From the NCBI RefSeq assembly GCF_000383415.1, contig NZ_KB911258.1:144267-208266 (forward strand): a stretch of 64,000 nucleotides of DNA, read 5' to 3'. The notes beneath the pieces are model-generated. The model saw only the letters and a program-made list of their open reading frames with translations. It had not been told where the DNA came from and did not search any database. Origin of the DNA: Hyphomicrobium zavarzinii ATCC 27496. GTDB lineage: Bacteria; Pseudomonadota; Alphaproteobacteria; Rhizobiales; Hyphomicrobiaceae. The position numbers were made by a program, and so were the translations under genes. This document shows, piece after piece, positions 17,345 through 27,135 of the stretch (position 1 is its first letter; each line of letters begins with the position of its first letter).

Positions 17345-18250
17345 GTGGTTCGCAACATCGACACGGGGCTGCTGAGAGCCTTCACCACCGTTGTGGAAAC
17401 CGGCTCCGTCACCAAGGCGGCCGCCGCGTTGAGTCTCACGCAAGCCGCCGTCAGCCAGCAGATCAAGCGTCTCGAGGACTTGTTCGATAAGCCTTTGTTT
17501 GCGCGCAAGCGGCGCAGGCTGGTGCTCACGCCCGAAGGCGATCAGCTTCTTCCCCTCGCCCAGAAGCTGATTGCTCTCAACGACGAGACGTGGCGGGCGA
17601 TGGCGGCACCCGCGTTCGACGGAGAGGTGCGCCTTGGCGTGCCCTACGATCTGGTGGCGCGCTTCCTGCCGAAAGTGCTTCGCCGCTTCGATAAACGCTT
17701 TCCCAATGTCCGCGTGTCGCTGATAACCAGCACGTCGCGCCTGTTGCTGGATGCCTTGGGCCGGGGCGAGCTCGACCTCGCGCTCGCGACAGAAGCCTCG
17801 CGCCCGGCACGGGCGGAAAGCCTGCTCGTCGACCGGCTGGTCTGGGTCGGAGCGGCCGGAGGAGACGCCTGGCTCAGGGACCCGCTTCCGGTTTCGCTCG
17901 GCGCCGAGACGTGCGCCTTTCGCCCTTATGCGCTGGCGGCCTTGGCCAAGTGGCATCGCGGCTGGCGGCCTGTCAGCGAGTCGAACAGTCTCGAGCCCAT
18001 GGTCGCCACCCTCGAAGCTGATCTTGCTGTGGCGCCGATGCTCACCTGCGCCGTGCCCAAGGGGCTCGTGATCTTGAGTGCAGCGGCCGGCCTCCCCAAA
18101 TTGCCGCTGTGCCATGTCAATCTCTACCTGCCACGCAACACCCAGAACGACATGGCGACGGAGCTGGCGTCCGTCCTGCGCGAGGAGTTCGATCTGCGGG
18201 GCAGGGACACACCGCTCCGGGCCCGGCGCAAGGCACCTGCAAACACCTGA
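17345..18250 (+). CDS. LysR family transcriptional regulator
   Basis: A 301-residue regulator. The helix-turn-helix is at residues 18-40 (GSVTKAAAALSLTQAAVSQQ) and the rest is the periplasmic-binding-protein-like effector domain. The GTG start at 17345 places the helix at the usual position. It is divergent from a DUF1127 gene and a LysE exporter and is followed after 36 bases by an SDR gene in the same direction, either of which may be a target. No effector can be inferred. Confidence 0.9.
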   Translation: MVRNIDTGLLRAFTTVVETGSVTKAAAALSLTQAAVSQQIKRLEDLFDKPLFARKRRRLVLTPEGDQLLPLAQKLIALNDETWRAMAAPAFDGEVRLGVPYDLVARFLPKVLRRFDKRFPNVRVSLITSTSRLLLDALGRGELDLALATEASRPARAESLLVDRLVWVGAAGGDAWLRDPLPVSLGAETCAFRPYALAALAKWHRGWRPVSESNSLEPMVATLEADLAVAPMLTCAVPKGLVILSAAAGLPKLPLCHVNLYLPRNTQNDMATELASVLREEFDLRGRDTPLRARRKAPANT

Positions 18251-18286
18251 CATGGCCTCGGATCGGGCTGAATTTAGGAGCGACAC

Positions 18287-19075
18287 ATGAACTTCGATCT
18301 CGCGAATAAGGTAGCCCTGGTCACCGCGTCGTCCGGCGGCATCGGGCTCGAGATTGCCCGCTCTCTCGCCGCTGAGGGCGCGCGCGTCGTGATCAACGGG
18401 CGCACCCAGGCGAGCGTCGACAAGGCGATAGCCGACATCCGTGCCGGGCTGCCCAAGGCCGACCTGGTGCCCCTTGCCACTGACAACGGCACTGCGGAAG
18501 GATGCACCGCGACCATCGCGGCAATTCCTTCCGTCGATATTCTGGTCAACAACCTCGGCATCTACGAAGCAGTCGGCTTCTTCGAAGAGACGGATGCGGA
18601 CTGGCAGCGCTTGTTCGAGGTGAACGTGATGAGCGGCGTCCGCCTCACGCGGCATTACCTGCGCGGGATGCTCGATCGCGGCAAAGGCCGCGTCGTCTTT
18701 ATCTCGAGCGAATCCGGCGTGAGCCCCGCGCCTGAGATGGCCCACTACAGCGCCACCAAGACCACGCAGCTCAGCATCTCGCGCTCGCTTGCGGAGCTGA
18801 CGAAAAACACCAACGTCACCGTCAATTCCGTGCTGCCCGGCCCCACGCGCACCCCGGGCGTCGAGGAGTTCATCGGCGGCATCTATCCGGGATTGAGCCA
18901 AGCCGACGCGGAGCGCAAGTTCATCGCCGACAATCGTCCGACCTCGTTGATTGGACGCCTGATCGATCCGAAGGAGATTGGCGATACGGTTGCTTTTGTC
19001 TGCTCTGATCGCGCCTCCGCCATAAACGGCTCGTGCATCCGCGCCGAAGGCGGCCTCGTCCGCACCGTGTTCTGA
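18287..19075 (+). CDS. SDR family NAD(P)-dependent oxidoreductase
   Basis: A 262-residue classical short-chain dehydrogenase. The cofactor loop TASSGGIG lies at residues 13-20, NNLG near 90, the catalytic Ser in ISSESG and the Tyr-Lys pair in YSATK. The ribosome site is TAGGAG seven bases before ATG. Substrate is not predictable. Spacing to the LysR gene upstream allows cotranscription. Confidence 0.9.
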   Translation: MNFDLANKVALVTASSGGIGLEIARSLAAEGARVVINGRTQASVDKAIADIRAGLPKADLVPLATDNGTAEGCTATIAAIPSVDILVNNLGIYEAVGFFEETDADWQRLFEVNVMSGVRLTRHYLRGMLDRGKGRVVFISSESGVSPAPEMAHYSATKTTQLSISRSLAELTKNTNVTVNSVLPGPTRTPGVEEFIGGIYPGLSQADAERKFIADNRPTSLIGRLIDPKEIGDTVAFVCSDRASAINGSCIRAEGGLVRTVF

Positions 19076-19395
19076 AGCCCGGTTTTATTGGCTTAAACGA
19101 TGCGAGCGTGCAGCGGCCAAAGCGCACTGGGCCGCCGCACGGCTTGCCATGTGCAGGGCGAGCTGTTATACGGCGCCTATGTTCAACTCAGCCGGGGAGG
19201 GCTGCATGACAACCACACGCTCGCTTCTTCGCCCGGTTTGGATCGTCCGGCACGTTTGAGTCGGCAATCCGCTGGCCGCATGTGCGGCTTCCTCGATCGT
19301 TCGAGGCAATTCCCAAAATCTGGTTCTGGCCACTGACGCCCGATCTGCGCGCGTTTTTCCTCGCGCAAAAAGGCAGTCGTCGCGGTCGATAATGC
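19076..19395. other. 320-base gap between SDR and ABC genes
   Basis: No ORF with a ribosome site and no strong hairpin. The start of the following ABC gene is uncertain, so part of the right-hand end may be its 5' leader. Confidence 0.5.
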
Positions 19396-21231
19396 ATGGA
19401 GACGGCGCGGTCCTGCGCCGGAATGGAAATGACAGCGCAGCACCGCAATAGCGGGCGAGCGGCCATGAAAGCCGTGTTCGCCTACACCGCGCGCCATTGG
19501 CGGCGACGCAGGCTCCTGTTGGCTCAGATCGCGGGCGCGATCCTGCTCGCAACGTTCGCCGACGTATTGATACCCTTGTTCTCGGGCCGGCTGGTCGATG
19601 CGCTTCTGCTGGCCGGCGAGACGCGCGACGTCGCGCTGTCTCGCGCCCTCGAAGCGTTCGCCGTCATGGTCGCGCTCGGCGCCGGAATGGTCGCCCTCCG
19701 TCACTTTGGATGGATGCGCGTCATCCCGCTGTCGCTCGGCATGATGTCGGACATTGCAGAGGAGACGTTCGCGCGCGTGCAGCGCTTCTCCACCGATTGG
19801 CACGCCAACAGCTTCTCGGGCTCGGTGATGCGCAAGGTCACGCGCGGCATGTGGGCCGTCGACCAGTTGAACGACACGCTGCTGCTGGCGTTGTTGCCGT
19901 CGGCATTCGTGCTCGCGAGCACCACGATCCTGCTCGCGGTGCAGTGGCCGCTGATGGGTCTCGTCGTGGCGCTGGGCGCAGTGGCCTACGTTGCGATGAC
20001 GGTGTCGCTCGCGATGTACTACATCGCGCCCGCCGCCAAGCTCTCGAACGCGTGGGATACGCGCATCGGTGGCACGCTGGCCGATGCGCTCGGATGCAAT
20101 GCCGTCGTGAAGGCCTATGGCGCTGAGCACCGCGAGGACGCGCGGCTGATCGACGTCGTCGGCAGATGGCGCAAGCGCAGCGCGCGCACCTGGTCGCGCC
20201 ACACGCTGGCCGGCACGAGCCAGCACGTCGTACTCCTCACCATTCGCTCGACGCTGGCTGGCGTTGGTCTGTGGCTGTGGTGGAACGGCAAGGCGACGCC
20301 CGGCGACGTGACGTACATGCTCACGACGTACTTCGTCGTGCACGGCTATCTGCGCGACGTGGGCATGCACGTGCACAATCTCCAGCGCTCGGTGAACGAG
20401 ATGGAGGAGCTGGTCGAGCTTCATGACGCGCCGATCGGAATCGAGGATCGGAAGGGTGCCGTTCCCATGCGGATCACGGCGGGCGAGGTGCGCTTCGACA
20501 ACGTGGCGTTCCACTACGGCGCGCACGAGACGCCGCTCTATCGCGACCTCTCGGTCACGATCCGAGGCGGCCAGCGCGTTGGCCTCGTGGGGCACTCTGG
20601 TTCGGGCAAGACGACGTTCGTCAAGCTGATCCAGCGCCTTTACGACGTCACGGGCGGGCAGATCCTGATCGACGGCCAGGATGTGAAGCGCGTGACGCAG
20701 CAGTCGCTGCGCTCGCAGATCGCCATCGTTCCGCAGGAGCCGATCCTGTTCCACCGGACGCTCGCCGAGAACATCGGCTACGGCCGGCCGGGCGCCTCGC
20801 AGGCGGAGATCGAGCGTGCGGCACGCCTCGCCAATGCGCATGAGTTCATCGCCCGCCTGCCGAAGGGCTATCAGACGCTCGTGGGTGAGCGCGGCGTGAA
20901 GCTCTCGGGCGGCGAGCGCCAGCGCATCGCGCTTGCGCGCGCGTTCCTGGCGGATGCACCGATCCTGATCCTGGACGAGGCCACATCGAGCCTCGACTCG
21001 GAATCGGAGCAGCTCATCCAGGCGGCGGTCGAGCGCCTGCTGCGGGGACGAACGGCGATCGTGATCGCGCACCGCCTCTCGACGGTGAGAAGCCTCGATC
21101 GGATCCTCGTGTTCGATCGCGGCCGCATCGCCGAGGACGGCACACATGCCGAGCTGATGCGCCGCCCCGACGGACGCTATCGTCATCTGTTCGAGCGTCA
21201 GTTGGGAGACATCCGCGGCGCCGCGGAGTAG
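19396..21231 (+). CDS. ABC exporter, fused permease and ATPase
   Basis: A half-size ABC exporter of about 600 residues. The six-span domain occupies residues 40-350 and the ATPase 360-600, with Walker A GHSGSGKTT, signature LSGGERQR, Walker B LILDEATSSLD and H-loop VIAHRLST. It resembles MsbA-like lipid or multidrug exporters more than the Atm1-like protein at 704. Start codons at 19396, 19423, 19429 and 19465 are all in frame and none has a clear ribosome site; 19465 gives the most typical N-terminus (MKAVFAYTARHW). No partner gene is visible, so the substrate is unknown. Confidence 0.85.
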   Translation: METARSCAGMEMTAQHRNSGRAAMKAVFAYTARHWRRRRLLLAQIAGAILLATFADVLIPLFSGRLVDALLLAGETRDVALSRALEAFAVMVALGAGMVALRHFGWMRVIPLSLGMMSDIAEETFARVQRFSTDWHANSFSGSVMRKVTRGMWAVDQLNDTLLLALLPSAFVLASTTILLAVQWPLMGLVVALGAVAYVAMTVSLAMYYIAPAAKLSNAWDTRIGGTLADALGCNAVVKAYGAEHREDARLIDVVGRWRKRSARTWSRHTLAGTSQHVVLLTIRSTLAGVGLWLWWNGKATPGDVTYMLTTYFVVHGYLRDVGMHVHNLQRSVNEMEELVELHDAPIGIEDRKGAVPMRITAGEVRFDNVAFHYGAHETPLYRDLSVTIRGGQRVGLVGHSGSGKTTFVKLIQRLYDVTGGQILIDGQDVKRVTQQSLRSQIAIVPQEPILFHRTLAENIGYGRPGASQAEIERAARLANAHEFIARLPKGYQTLVGERGVKLSGGERQRIALARAFLADAPILILDEATSSLDSESEQLIQAAVERLLRGRTAIVIAHRLSTVRSLDRILVFDRGRIAEDGTHAELMRRPDGRYRHLFERQLGDIRGAAE

Positions 21232-21270
21232 AGCGGGCTCCCCTCCCTGCAACGCAGGGAGGGGACGCGC

Positions 21271-22296
21271 TCAATGTTTGACGGCCGGCCTTGCCACCTC
21301 GGCGGCCGGTTTGTCCTCGCGCAGTCCTTTGAAGGACGCGTGACGCAGCAAGCCGTCGCGGGTCCAGGCGCGATAATCGATCTGCGCCACGAGCTTTGGC
21401 CCGGCCCAGACGACGCCGCGCCGTTGCGCCGCCGTAAGCGAGTCCCCGAACGCAGACGTCTTGCGCTTGAGTGGCTGCAGCTTTCTCCAGAGTGCGCGCG
21501 CGGTCTCGTGCGAGAAACCCGTGCCGACACGGCCCGCATAGACGAAGCGCCCGGCCTCGAACGTACCGAGCACGAGCGCGCCGATCGCCGTTGCATCGAC
21601 GCTCGACACCACGTAGCCGCCGATCACGAACTCGTCCGTCTGGATGCACTTGGACTTGAGCCAGTCTCCAATCCGTCCCGAGCGGTACGGAAGATCCGCG
21701 CGCTTCGAGACGATACCTTCCAGCCCGAGCTTGCACGCGTTTTTGAGGACGGCCACCCCGCTGCCGGAAATATGGGCGCTGAAGCGCAGCCGTTCCGGAT
21801 CGGCTGCCCGCTCGAGCACCGCCTTGAGGAGATCCTTCCGCTCGATGAGAGGCGCGCGGCGCATATCGACGCCGTCGAGATAGAGCAGGTCGAAAGCGAC
21901 GAACGTCATATCGCCGGATCGGCCCTGCTCGAGCGCCTGAACCAGCGCGGAAAAGCTCGAGACGCCCTTCTCCGTCAGAACGACGGCTTCGCCCTCGACG
22001 AGAGCGGATTGGACAGGAAGCTCGGAAAGGGACTTTGCGAGGGAGGAGAAGCGCGCCGTCCAATCGAGGCCGCTGCGTGTGAGCAGTTGGGTTTTTCCGC
22101 CCGTGATGCGTGCCTGCAGGCGGTATCCGTCGAGCTTGATCTCGTGCAGCCACAACTCACCGGCGGGCGGTGCGTCCGTGAGGGTTGCGAGACACGGGGC
22201 GACGAAAGCGGGGAGGGCATCGCCGCCCCGGGTACGCGTCGTCTTTCCCCTGCGCGCGCCTTTCCTTTCCGGCGTTTGTACGGAACTCTTGCTCAT
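21271..22296 (-). CDS. ATP-dependent DNA ligase, stand-alone (LigD ligase-domain type)
   Basis: A 341-residue ligase consisting of an adenylation domain (about residues 35-220, nucleophile Lys in IKLDGYR, with RSGLDW and EGEAVV) and an OB-fold domain (220-330). It corresponds to the ligase module of LigD made as a separate protein. It probably seals breaks in the Ku-dependent end-joining pathway encoded just to the right, but could also be a LigC-type repair ligase. The ATG at 22296 begins a basic tail; the in-frame ATG at 22374 would overlap the divergent gene's start. Confidence 0.88.
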   Translation of the reverse strand: MSKSSVQTPERKGARRGKTTRTRGGDALPAFVAPCLATLTDAPPAGELWLHEIKLDGYRLQARITGGKTQLLTRSGLDWTARFSSLAKSLSELPVQSALVEGEAVVLTEKGVSSFSALVQALEQGRSGDMTFVAFDLLYLDGVDMRRAPLIERKDLLKAVLERAADPERLRFSAHISGSGVAVLKNACKLGLEGIVSKRADLPYRSGRIGDWLKSKCIQTDEFVIGGYVVSSVDATAIGALVLGTFEAGRFVYAGRVGTGFSHETARALWRKLQPLKRKTSAFGDSLTAAQRRGVVWAGPKLVAQIDYRAWTRDGLLRHASFKGLREDKPAAEVARPAVKH

Positions 22297-22373
22297 CGCT
22301 CTGCATTCGCCCTGTACGAGCGGCCGGTCAGCGCCGCACGCACGGCGCGTTCTGCGCCAACGAGGAGAGCCCA

Positions 22374-22652
22374 ATGCCGATCATCACCACCGCCATCATG
22401 ACGTTCATACTGCTGATCCTCATCGGCATCGTCGTCGGACTGCTCTTCAATCGGCGTGGCCGGAGCTGGCTTGGCCGTCAGGTGGCGGACGCGACCGGCG
22501 CAGGCGACGTCACCTACAGTCTCGTCGGCATCGCCGGATCCTTCATGGGCTTTCATATCGGCGTGATCCTTGGTCTTCTTCCGTCGGTTCTTCTCTATGT
22601 GACCGCCATAATCGGAGCCGCGCTCACGATCTGGCTGTGGCGCGGCCGTTGA
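22374..22652 (+). CDS. GlsB/YeaQ/YmgE family small membrane protein
   Basis: A 92-residue protein with three hydrophobic spans and the family's glycine-rich pattern (GIVVGLLFNR, then VTYSLVGIAGSFMGFHIG). These so-called transglycosylase-associated proteins are small stress-induced membrane proteins. The ribosome site is GAGGAG upstream of ATG 22374. It sits in the opposite direction between the two parts of a split LigD and may be a chance neighbour. Confidence 0.85.
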   Translation: MPIITTAIMTFILLILIGIVVGLLFNRRGRSWLGRQVADATGAGDVTYSLVGIAGSFMGFHIGVILGLLPSVLLYVTAIIGAALTIWLWRGR

Positions 22653-22658
22653 TGCCTC

Positions 22659-24242
22659 TCAGCGCGCGGCCGCGACCAGCCGCCGGATCGCCTGCTTGAG
22701 CGGCTGGCCTGCGCTGTCGTAGTCAGCCCAGGCTTTCGTGGTCGCGAGCAGTGCCGGCACGGTGCGCATCGTGAAGCGCATGGGGTCGAGCCCCTTGCGC
22801 ACCTGCGCCCAGGTGAGCGGCATGGAGACCGGAGCGCCCGGCCGTGCCCGCGGCGAGAGCGGTGCCACGGCGGTCGCCATCCGGTCGTTGCGGAGATAGT
22901 CGAGGAAGATGCGGCCCCGGCGAAGCTTCTTGGTCATGGTGGTCAGGTAGAGGCCTGGGCTGTCGTGAGCCATCTCCTGGCACACCGCCTCCGCGAACAT
23001 CTTGGCTTCCTTCCAGCCGAGGTCGTTCCCGCGCCCGGCTTTGAGCGGCGTCACCACATGCAAACCCTTGCCTCCCGTCGTCTTGCAGAAGGGCACGAGG
23101 CCGAGCGCTTCGAGCCGCCTGCGCAACTCGTTGGCGGCGGCGACGACGTCGTCGAAGGCGAGATCCGGCGCCGGATCGAGATCGAACACCAGCCGTCCCG
23201 GAATCGCAGGCTCGTTCGGCATCGAGTTCCACGGATGGAATTCGAGCGCGGCGACCTGCGCCATCGCGATCAGTCCCTCCATGCTATCGATCTGAATGTA
23301 GGGCTGGCGGTCCCCGCTGACGCGCACCATCGTGACGAGATCGGAGGTGCCGCGCATGGCGTGGCGCTGGAAGAACGTCTCGCCCTCGATGCCGTCGGGC
23401 CCGCGCACGACGGAGCAGGGGCGTCCCGCGATATGGGCGAGCATCCGCTCCCCCACAGCCTCGAGATAGCGCGCGAGATCCATCTTCGTGAGAGCCGCTT
23501 CTCCGTCGTGCGCAGGCCACAGCGCTTTGTCAGGGCTCGAAATCGCGACGCCGAGCACGGTATTTCCGCCCGCTGCGGAGGAATGCCACACCGCGTCGGA
23601 TCCGTGTGCGCTGGGCGTATCCAGCATGAACGTGCTCGGGTCGTTTCCGCGTCCCGAGGCGATCGCGCTCATGCTTCGCCCGGAAGCGACGGACCGGTCC
23701 TTCTTCAGCAGCGCGTCCTTGTCCCCGGGGCGGGCATAGGCATCACGATGCTTAATGAGAAGCCAGTTCGTCCGGCTCCGGCCAGACCTGTCCCGCTTCA
23801 TGCGCACCAGCACCCAGCTTCCCTTGAGCTTCGTGCCGGCCAGCAGGAATTTGAGTTCCCCGTTCCGCAGGGCTTCTCTCGCGGGCTTGTCGCCCTCGGG
23901 CATCCAGAAGCCGCGGTCCCACACCATCACGGTGCCGCCCCCATATTCGCCTTCCGGAATTGTGCCTTCGAAATCGCCATAGTCGAGCGGATGGTCTTCC
24001 ACCTCGACGGCGAGCCGCTTGTCCGCCGGGTCGAGCGAGGGACCGCGCGTGACGGCCCACGATTTGAAAACCCCGTCGACCTCGAGCCGCAGATCGTAGT
24101 GCAGCCGCGTCGCGTCGTGCTTCTGGATTACGAAGCGCGGGTAGTCTGCCGCGCGGATCGTCTGCTGACCCTGGGGTTCCTCGGTTTTCGTAAAGTCACG
24201 TTTCGCGCGATACTGTGAGAGTTGCTTCTTTCCCTTCGCCAT
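22659..24242 (-). CDS. ligD: LigD-like phosphoesterase-polymerase without ligase domain
   Basis: A 527-residue two-domain protein. The N-terminal phosphoesterase domain (about 30-170) has the catalytic segment [14 protein letters not shown] and later RGPSLDP; it trims 3' ends. The polymerase/primase domain (about 235-510) has the metal-binding FDLDPAPD and the [13 protein letters not shown] segment; it fills gaps. The ligase domain of standard LigD is absent, and a separate ligase gene lies 362 bases further on. Ku is 25 bases upstream, so the two are probably cotranscribed. Confidence 0.9.
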   Translation of the reverse strand: MAKGKKQLSQYRAKRDFTKTEEPQGQQTIRAADYPRFVIQKHDATRLHYDLRLEVDGVFKSWAVTRGPSLDPADKRLAVEVEDHPLDYGDFEGTIPEGEYGGGTVMVWDRGFWMPEGDKPAREALRNGELKFLLAGTKLKGSWVLVRMKRDRSGRSRTNWLLIKHRDAYARPGDKDALLKKDRSVASGRSMSAIASGRGNDPSTFMLDTPSAHGSDAVWHSSAAGGNTVLGVAISSPDKALWPAHDGEAALTKMDLARYLEAVGERMLAHIAGRPCSVVRGPDGIEGETFFQRHAMRGTSDLVTMVRVSGDRQPYIQIDSMEGLIAMAQVAALEFHPWNSMPNEPAIPGRLVFDLDPAPDLAFDDVVAAANELRRRLEALGLVPFCKTTGGKGLHVVTPLKAGRGNDLGWKEAKMFAEAVCQEMAHDSPGLYLTTMTKKLRRGRIFLDYLRNDRMATAVAPLSPRARPGAPVSMPLTWAQVRKGLDPMRFTMRTVPALLATTKAWADYDSAGQPLKQAIRRLVAAAR

Positions 24243-24267
24243 CGAAGACCTCGCGCCCCGTCACATC

Positions 24268-25098
24268 TCAAGCGCGTTTTTTGGTTGCACGCGGCGTCTT
24301 GGGCTTGCCCCCGGAGGGTGAAGCAACGCTCTTCTTGAGTGCTTCCATGAGGTCGACGATGTTGCCGCCCTTGGGTCGGTCCTCCTCGTGCGCCACAATC
24401 TTGCGCCCTTTGAGCTTGTCCTGAATGAGGGCCTTGAGCGCCGTGGCGTAGTGGTCTTCGAACTTCTCGGGGCGGAAGGCGGCGGTCTTCTTTCCGATGA
24501 GCTGCACGGCGAGATCCACCATTTCCTTGTCCGGCTTCGCGGTCGGAACCTCGTCGAAGAAATCGACGGGCTTACGCAGCTCCTCCTCGTAGCGGAGCAT
24601 TTCCATCACGAGCCCATCGTCCAAGGGAGCGATGGCGACAAGCCACTCGCGCCCCGAGATGGTGATCTGCGCGAGGCCTACCTTGCCAGTCTTCCGCAAT
24701 GCGTCGCGGATCACGACGTACCCCTCGCCCGAAAGAGAATCCGTCGGCGTGATGAAATAGGGACGCTCGAAGTAGCGGTAGTCGATGTCCTTGGCGTCGA
24801 CGAACTGAACGAGGTCGATCGTTTTCTTGCTCTCGAGCTTGACTGCGTCGATCTCCTCGGGATCGAGGGTGACGTAGGTGTCCTTGTCTACCTCGTAGCC
24901 CTTCACGATGTCGGAGCTTTGGATCTTGCCGACGCCGGCGACCGTCTTTTCATAGCTCACGCGCCTGCCGGAGGGCTTGTGGATCTGGCGGAACGTGATG
25001 TCGGCTTTCGATTCCACCGCGTTGTAGATTTCAACGCCAATGGTGACCAGGGAGAGCCTGAGGAATCCCTTCCAATAGGCACGTGCAGACTTGGGCAT
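24268..25098 (-). CDS. ku: non-homologous end joining protein Ku
   Basis: Homodimeric ring that binds DNA ends and recruits LigD. The 276-residue protein has the Ku core (about residues 10-190, SLVTIGVEIYNAVESKADI through FITPTDSLSGEGYVVIRDAL) and a lysine-rich tail with a proline-threonine stretch that probably contacts DNA or LigD. The start at 25098 gives the standard length. It is the first gene of a probable two-gene operon with the LigD-like protein. Confidence 0.95.
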   Translation of the reverse strand: MPKSARAYWKGFLRLSLVTIGVEIYNAVESKADITFRQIHKPSGRRVSYEKTVAGVGKIQSSDIVKGYEVDKDTYVTLDPEEIDAVKLESKKTIDLVQFVDAKDIDYRYFERPYFITPTDSLSGEGYVVIRDALRKTGKVGLAQITISGREWLVAIAPLDDGLVMEMLRYEEELRKPVDFFDEVPTAKPDKEMVDLAVQLIGKKTAAFRPEKFEDHYATALKALIQDKLKGRKIVAHEEDRPKGGNIVDLMEALKKSVASPSGGKPKTPRATKKRA

Positions 25099-25273
25099 GA
25101 CGCAACACTCTCACGCTCTATGCACAAACAATGCGCACGGAGAAGCTTCGTTCCACTTTGCGCCGAACGCAAGAGGCGGTGAAAGGTTTCTTACGCGCTG
25201 CTTCGGCTGTTGACCTCGATCCAGACCCTTGCGACGGTCTTCAGCAGGTGGGAAATGGTTAAGGGGGATCAGT

Positions 25274-26710
25274 ATGACTGAGGCAGGCAAGCTGGCGGAG
25301 GCTGCATCCCCGTCCTCAGGCCCGCCCCCAGGTGAAACGAGCCTACACAGGGTGATGGGACCCTGGCTCCTGCTGCTCTTCATCGTCGGCGACATTCTGG
25401 GAACAGGCATCTACGCGCTGACGGGAAAGGTCGCGAACCTGGTCGGCGGCGCCGTCTGGCTCCCGTTCCTGCTCGCCTTCGTCGTCGCGCTTCTCACGGC
25501 GTTCAGCTATCTGGAACTCGTGACGAAATACCCGCGCGCCGCCGGAGCCGCCCTCTACACGCATAAAGCGTTTGGCATTCATTTCGTGACCTTCCTGGTC
25601 GCTTTCGCCGTGATGTCGTCCGGCATCACCTCGGCATCCACCGCATCGCGCGCCTTCGCCGCCAACTTCTCCGACGCATTCGGGCTGGGGCTTGCGGGCG
25701 GGATCGGCATCACCGTCGTGGCGCTTCTGTTCATGGCCGCCGTCGCTATCGTGAACCTGCGGGGCGTCGGCGAAAGCGTGAAGCTCAATGTGCTGCTGAC
25801 CTGCGTCGAACTCAGTGGCCTCCTCATCGTCATCGTCATCGGGTTCTGGGCCATCGGTGCCGGACAAGGCGACGTCTCCCGCGTGCTGGAGTTCAAGACG
25901 GAGGACAGCGGAAGCATGCTGTGGTCTGCCGTGGCCGCGACCACGCTCGCTTTCTTCGCCATGGTGGGCTTCGAGGACAGCGTGAACATGGCGGAGGAGA
26001 CCAAGGATCCTGTCCGCACCTTCCCCAAGGTGCTTCTGCTCGGCATCGCGATCACCGGCGTGATCTATCTGCTCGTGTCCATATCCGCCATCACGCTCGT
26101 GCCGCCTGCCGAGCTCGGCGAGGGGGAAACGCCGCTTCTCAAGGTGGTCGAGGCGGGTGCGCCGAATTTTCCAATCGAGCTGTTCGGCTTCATCACCATG
26201 TTCGCGGTCGCCAACAGCGCGCTGATCAATATGCTGATGGCTAGCCGTCTCGTCTACGGCATGAGCCGCGAGCATGTCCTGCCGCCGATCCTCGGGAAGG
26301 TTCATCCGAGGAGGCGCACGCCTTACGTCGCCATCGCGTTTACGACGGCGATCGCGATTGCACTGATCACGTTCGTGGGCGAGGTGCCGGCGCTTGGCGG
26401 CACGACAGCGCTTCTGCTCATCTGTGTCTTCGCCATCGTCAACGTCGCCGTGCTCGTTTTGCGAAAGGACGCCGTCGAGCACGATCACTTTCGAACACCG
26501 ACGGTCATACCGATGGCTGGCGCGGTGAGCTGCATGTTCCTCGCCGGACCGTGGACGGGCCGCGATCCGGTTCAATATAAAATTGCGGGCGCTCTTCTGC
26601 TCATCGGCGTTGCGCTCTGGCTTGTCACGGTGTTCATCAACCGCGCGACGAGGCAGCATCCTGCGGATCCTCGTGGCGATGATGCAGGCACGAGCGCACC
26701 TCGCAATTGA
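25274..26710 (+). CDS. APC family amino acid permease
   Basis: A 478-residue transporter with twelve predicted spans. The first span contains GDILGTGIYALTGKVANLVG, the consensus of the amino acid-polyamine-organocation family. The start at 25274 has AGGGGGATC upstream. The substrate is unknown; no amino acid enzyme is next to it. The C-terminal 25 residues are charged and cytoplasmic. Confidence 0.9.
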   Translation: MTEAGKLAEAASPSSGPPPGETSLHRVMGPWLLLLFIVGDILGTGIYALTGKVANLVGGAVWLPFLLAFVVALLTAFSYLELVTKYPRAAGAALYTHKAFGIHFVTFLVAFAVMSSGITSASTASRAFAANFSDAFGLGLAGGIGITVVALLFMAAVAIVNLRGVGESVKLNVLLTCVELSGLLIVIVIGFWAIGAGQGDVSRVLEFKTEDSGSMLWSAVAATTLAFFAMVGFEDSVNMAEETKDPVRTFPKVLLLGIAITGVIYLLVSISAITLVPPAELGEGETPLLKVVEAGAPNFPIELFGFITMFAVANSALINMLMASRLVYGMSREHVLPPILGKVHPRRRTPYVAIAFTTAIAIALITFVGEVPALGGTTALLLICVFAIVNVAVLVLRKDAVEHDHFRTPTVIPMAGAVSCMFLAGPWTGRDPVQYKIAGALLLIGVALWLVTVFINRATRQHPADPRGDDAGTSAPRN

Positions 26711-26829
26711 ACGCGAGAGCTGCTGAACGCCGGGCATGAGCATGGTCGCGCCGGAACCCTATGGCCGCCACGCGCGTTTCAAACGGACACCATCCCTGAA
26801 AAATCCATCTCCAGAGTGGAGGCGTCCCA

Positions 26830-27063
26830 ATGTCTAACGAGAATCGGAATCCCGGCCAGCAGGGCGGGCAGTCTCAGCGCGATCAGCAGCAAGCACAGCA
26901 GGATCGCGACAAAGAGCGCCAGAACCAGCGCAACAATCCCGGCAACCCCGCGAAGCCCGGGCAGGATCAGCAGCGCAGCCGCGACCCGCAGCCGGGCGAT
27001 CAGGATGACCGGAGCGGCGACCAGCGTCAGGCTCAGGATCAGCGCCGCGACCAGCAGCGTTGA
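26830..27063 (+). CDS. Gln-rich low-complexity small protein
   Basis: A 77-residue protein, about 22 Gln, with Asp, Arg, Asn and Pro making most of the rest, no Cys and almost no hydrophobic residues, so it is predicted to be fully disordered and soluble. It has a GGAGG ribosome site before ATG 26830 and its own strong terminator, which supports expression. The antisense strand reads as a hydrophobic ORF, but that is the expected mirror of Gln codons. Function unknown; a stress-related or phase-forming role would be speculation. Confidence 0.65.
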   Translation: MSNENRNPGQQGGQSQRDQQQAQQDRDKERQNQRNNPGNPAKPGQDQQRSRDPQPGDQDDRSGDQRQAQDQRRDQQR

Positions 27064-27104
27064 GACTAAGAGAATAAGAAAACAAGAAGCGTTTTCGAAC
27101 TCCT

Positions 27105-27135
27105 CAGGGCTGCGAACAGGCAGCCCTGATTTTTT
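27105..27135 (+). terminator. intrinsic terminator after the Gln-rich gene
   Basis: Nine-base arms (27105-27113 and 27120-27128) with a six-base loop, followed by ATTTTTT. A classical factor-independent terminator 42 bases past the stop. Confidence 0.85.

Noticed and set aside
19183-21252. 689-codon antisense ORF across the second ABC exporter
   Set aside because: Shadow frame; the sense strand has all ABC motifs.
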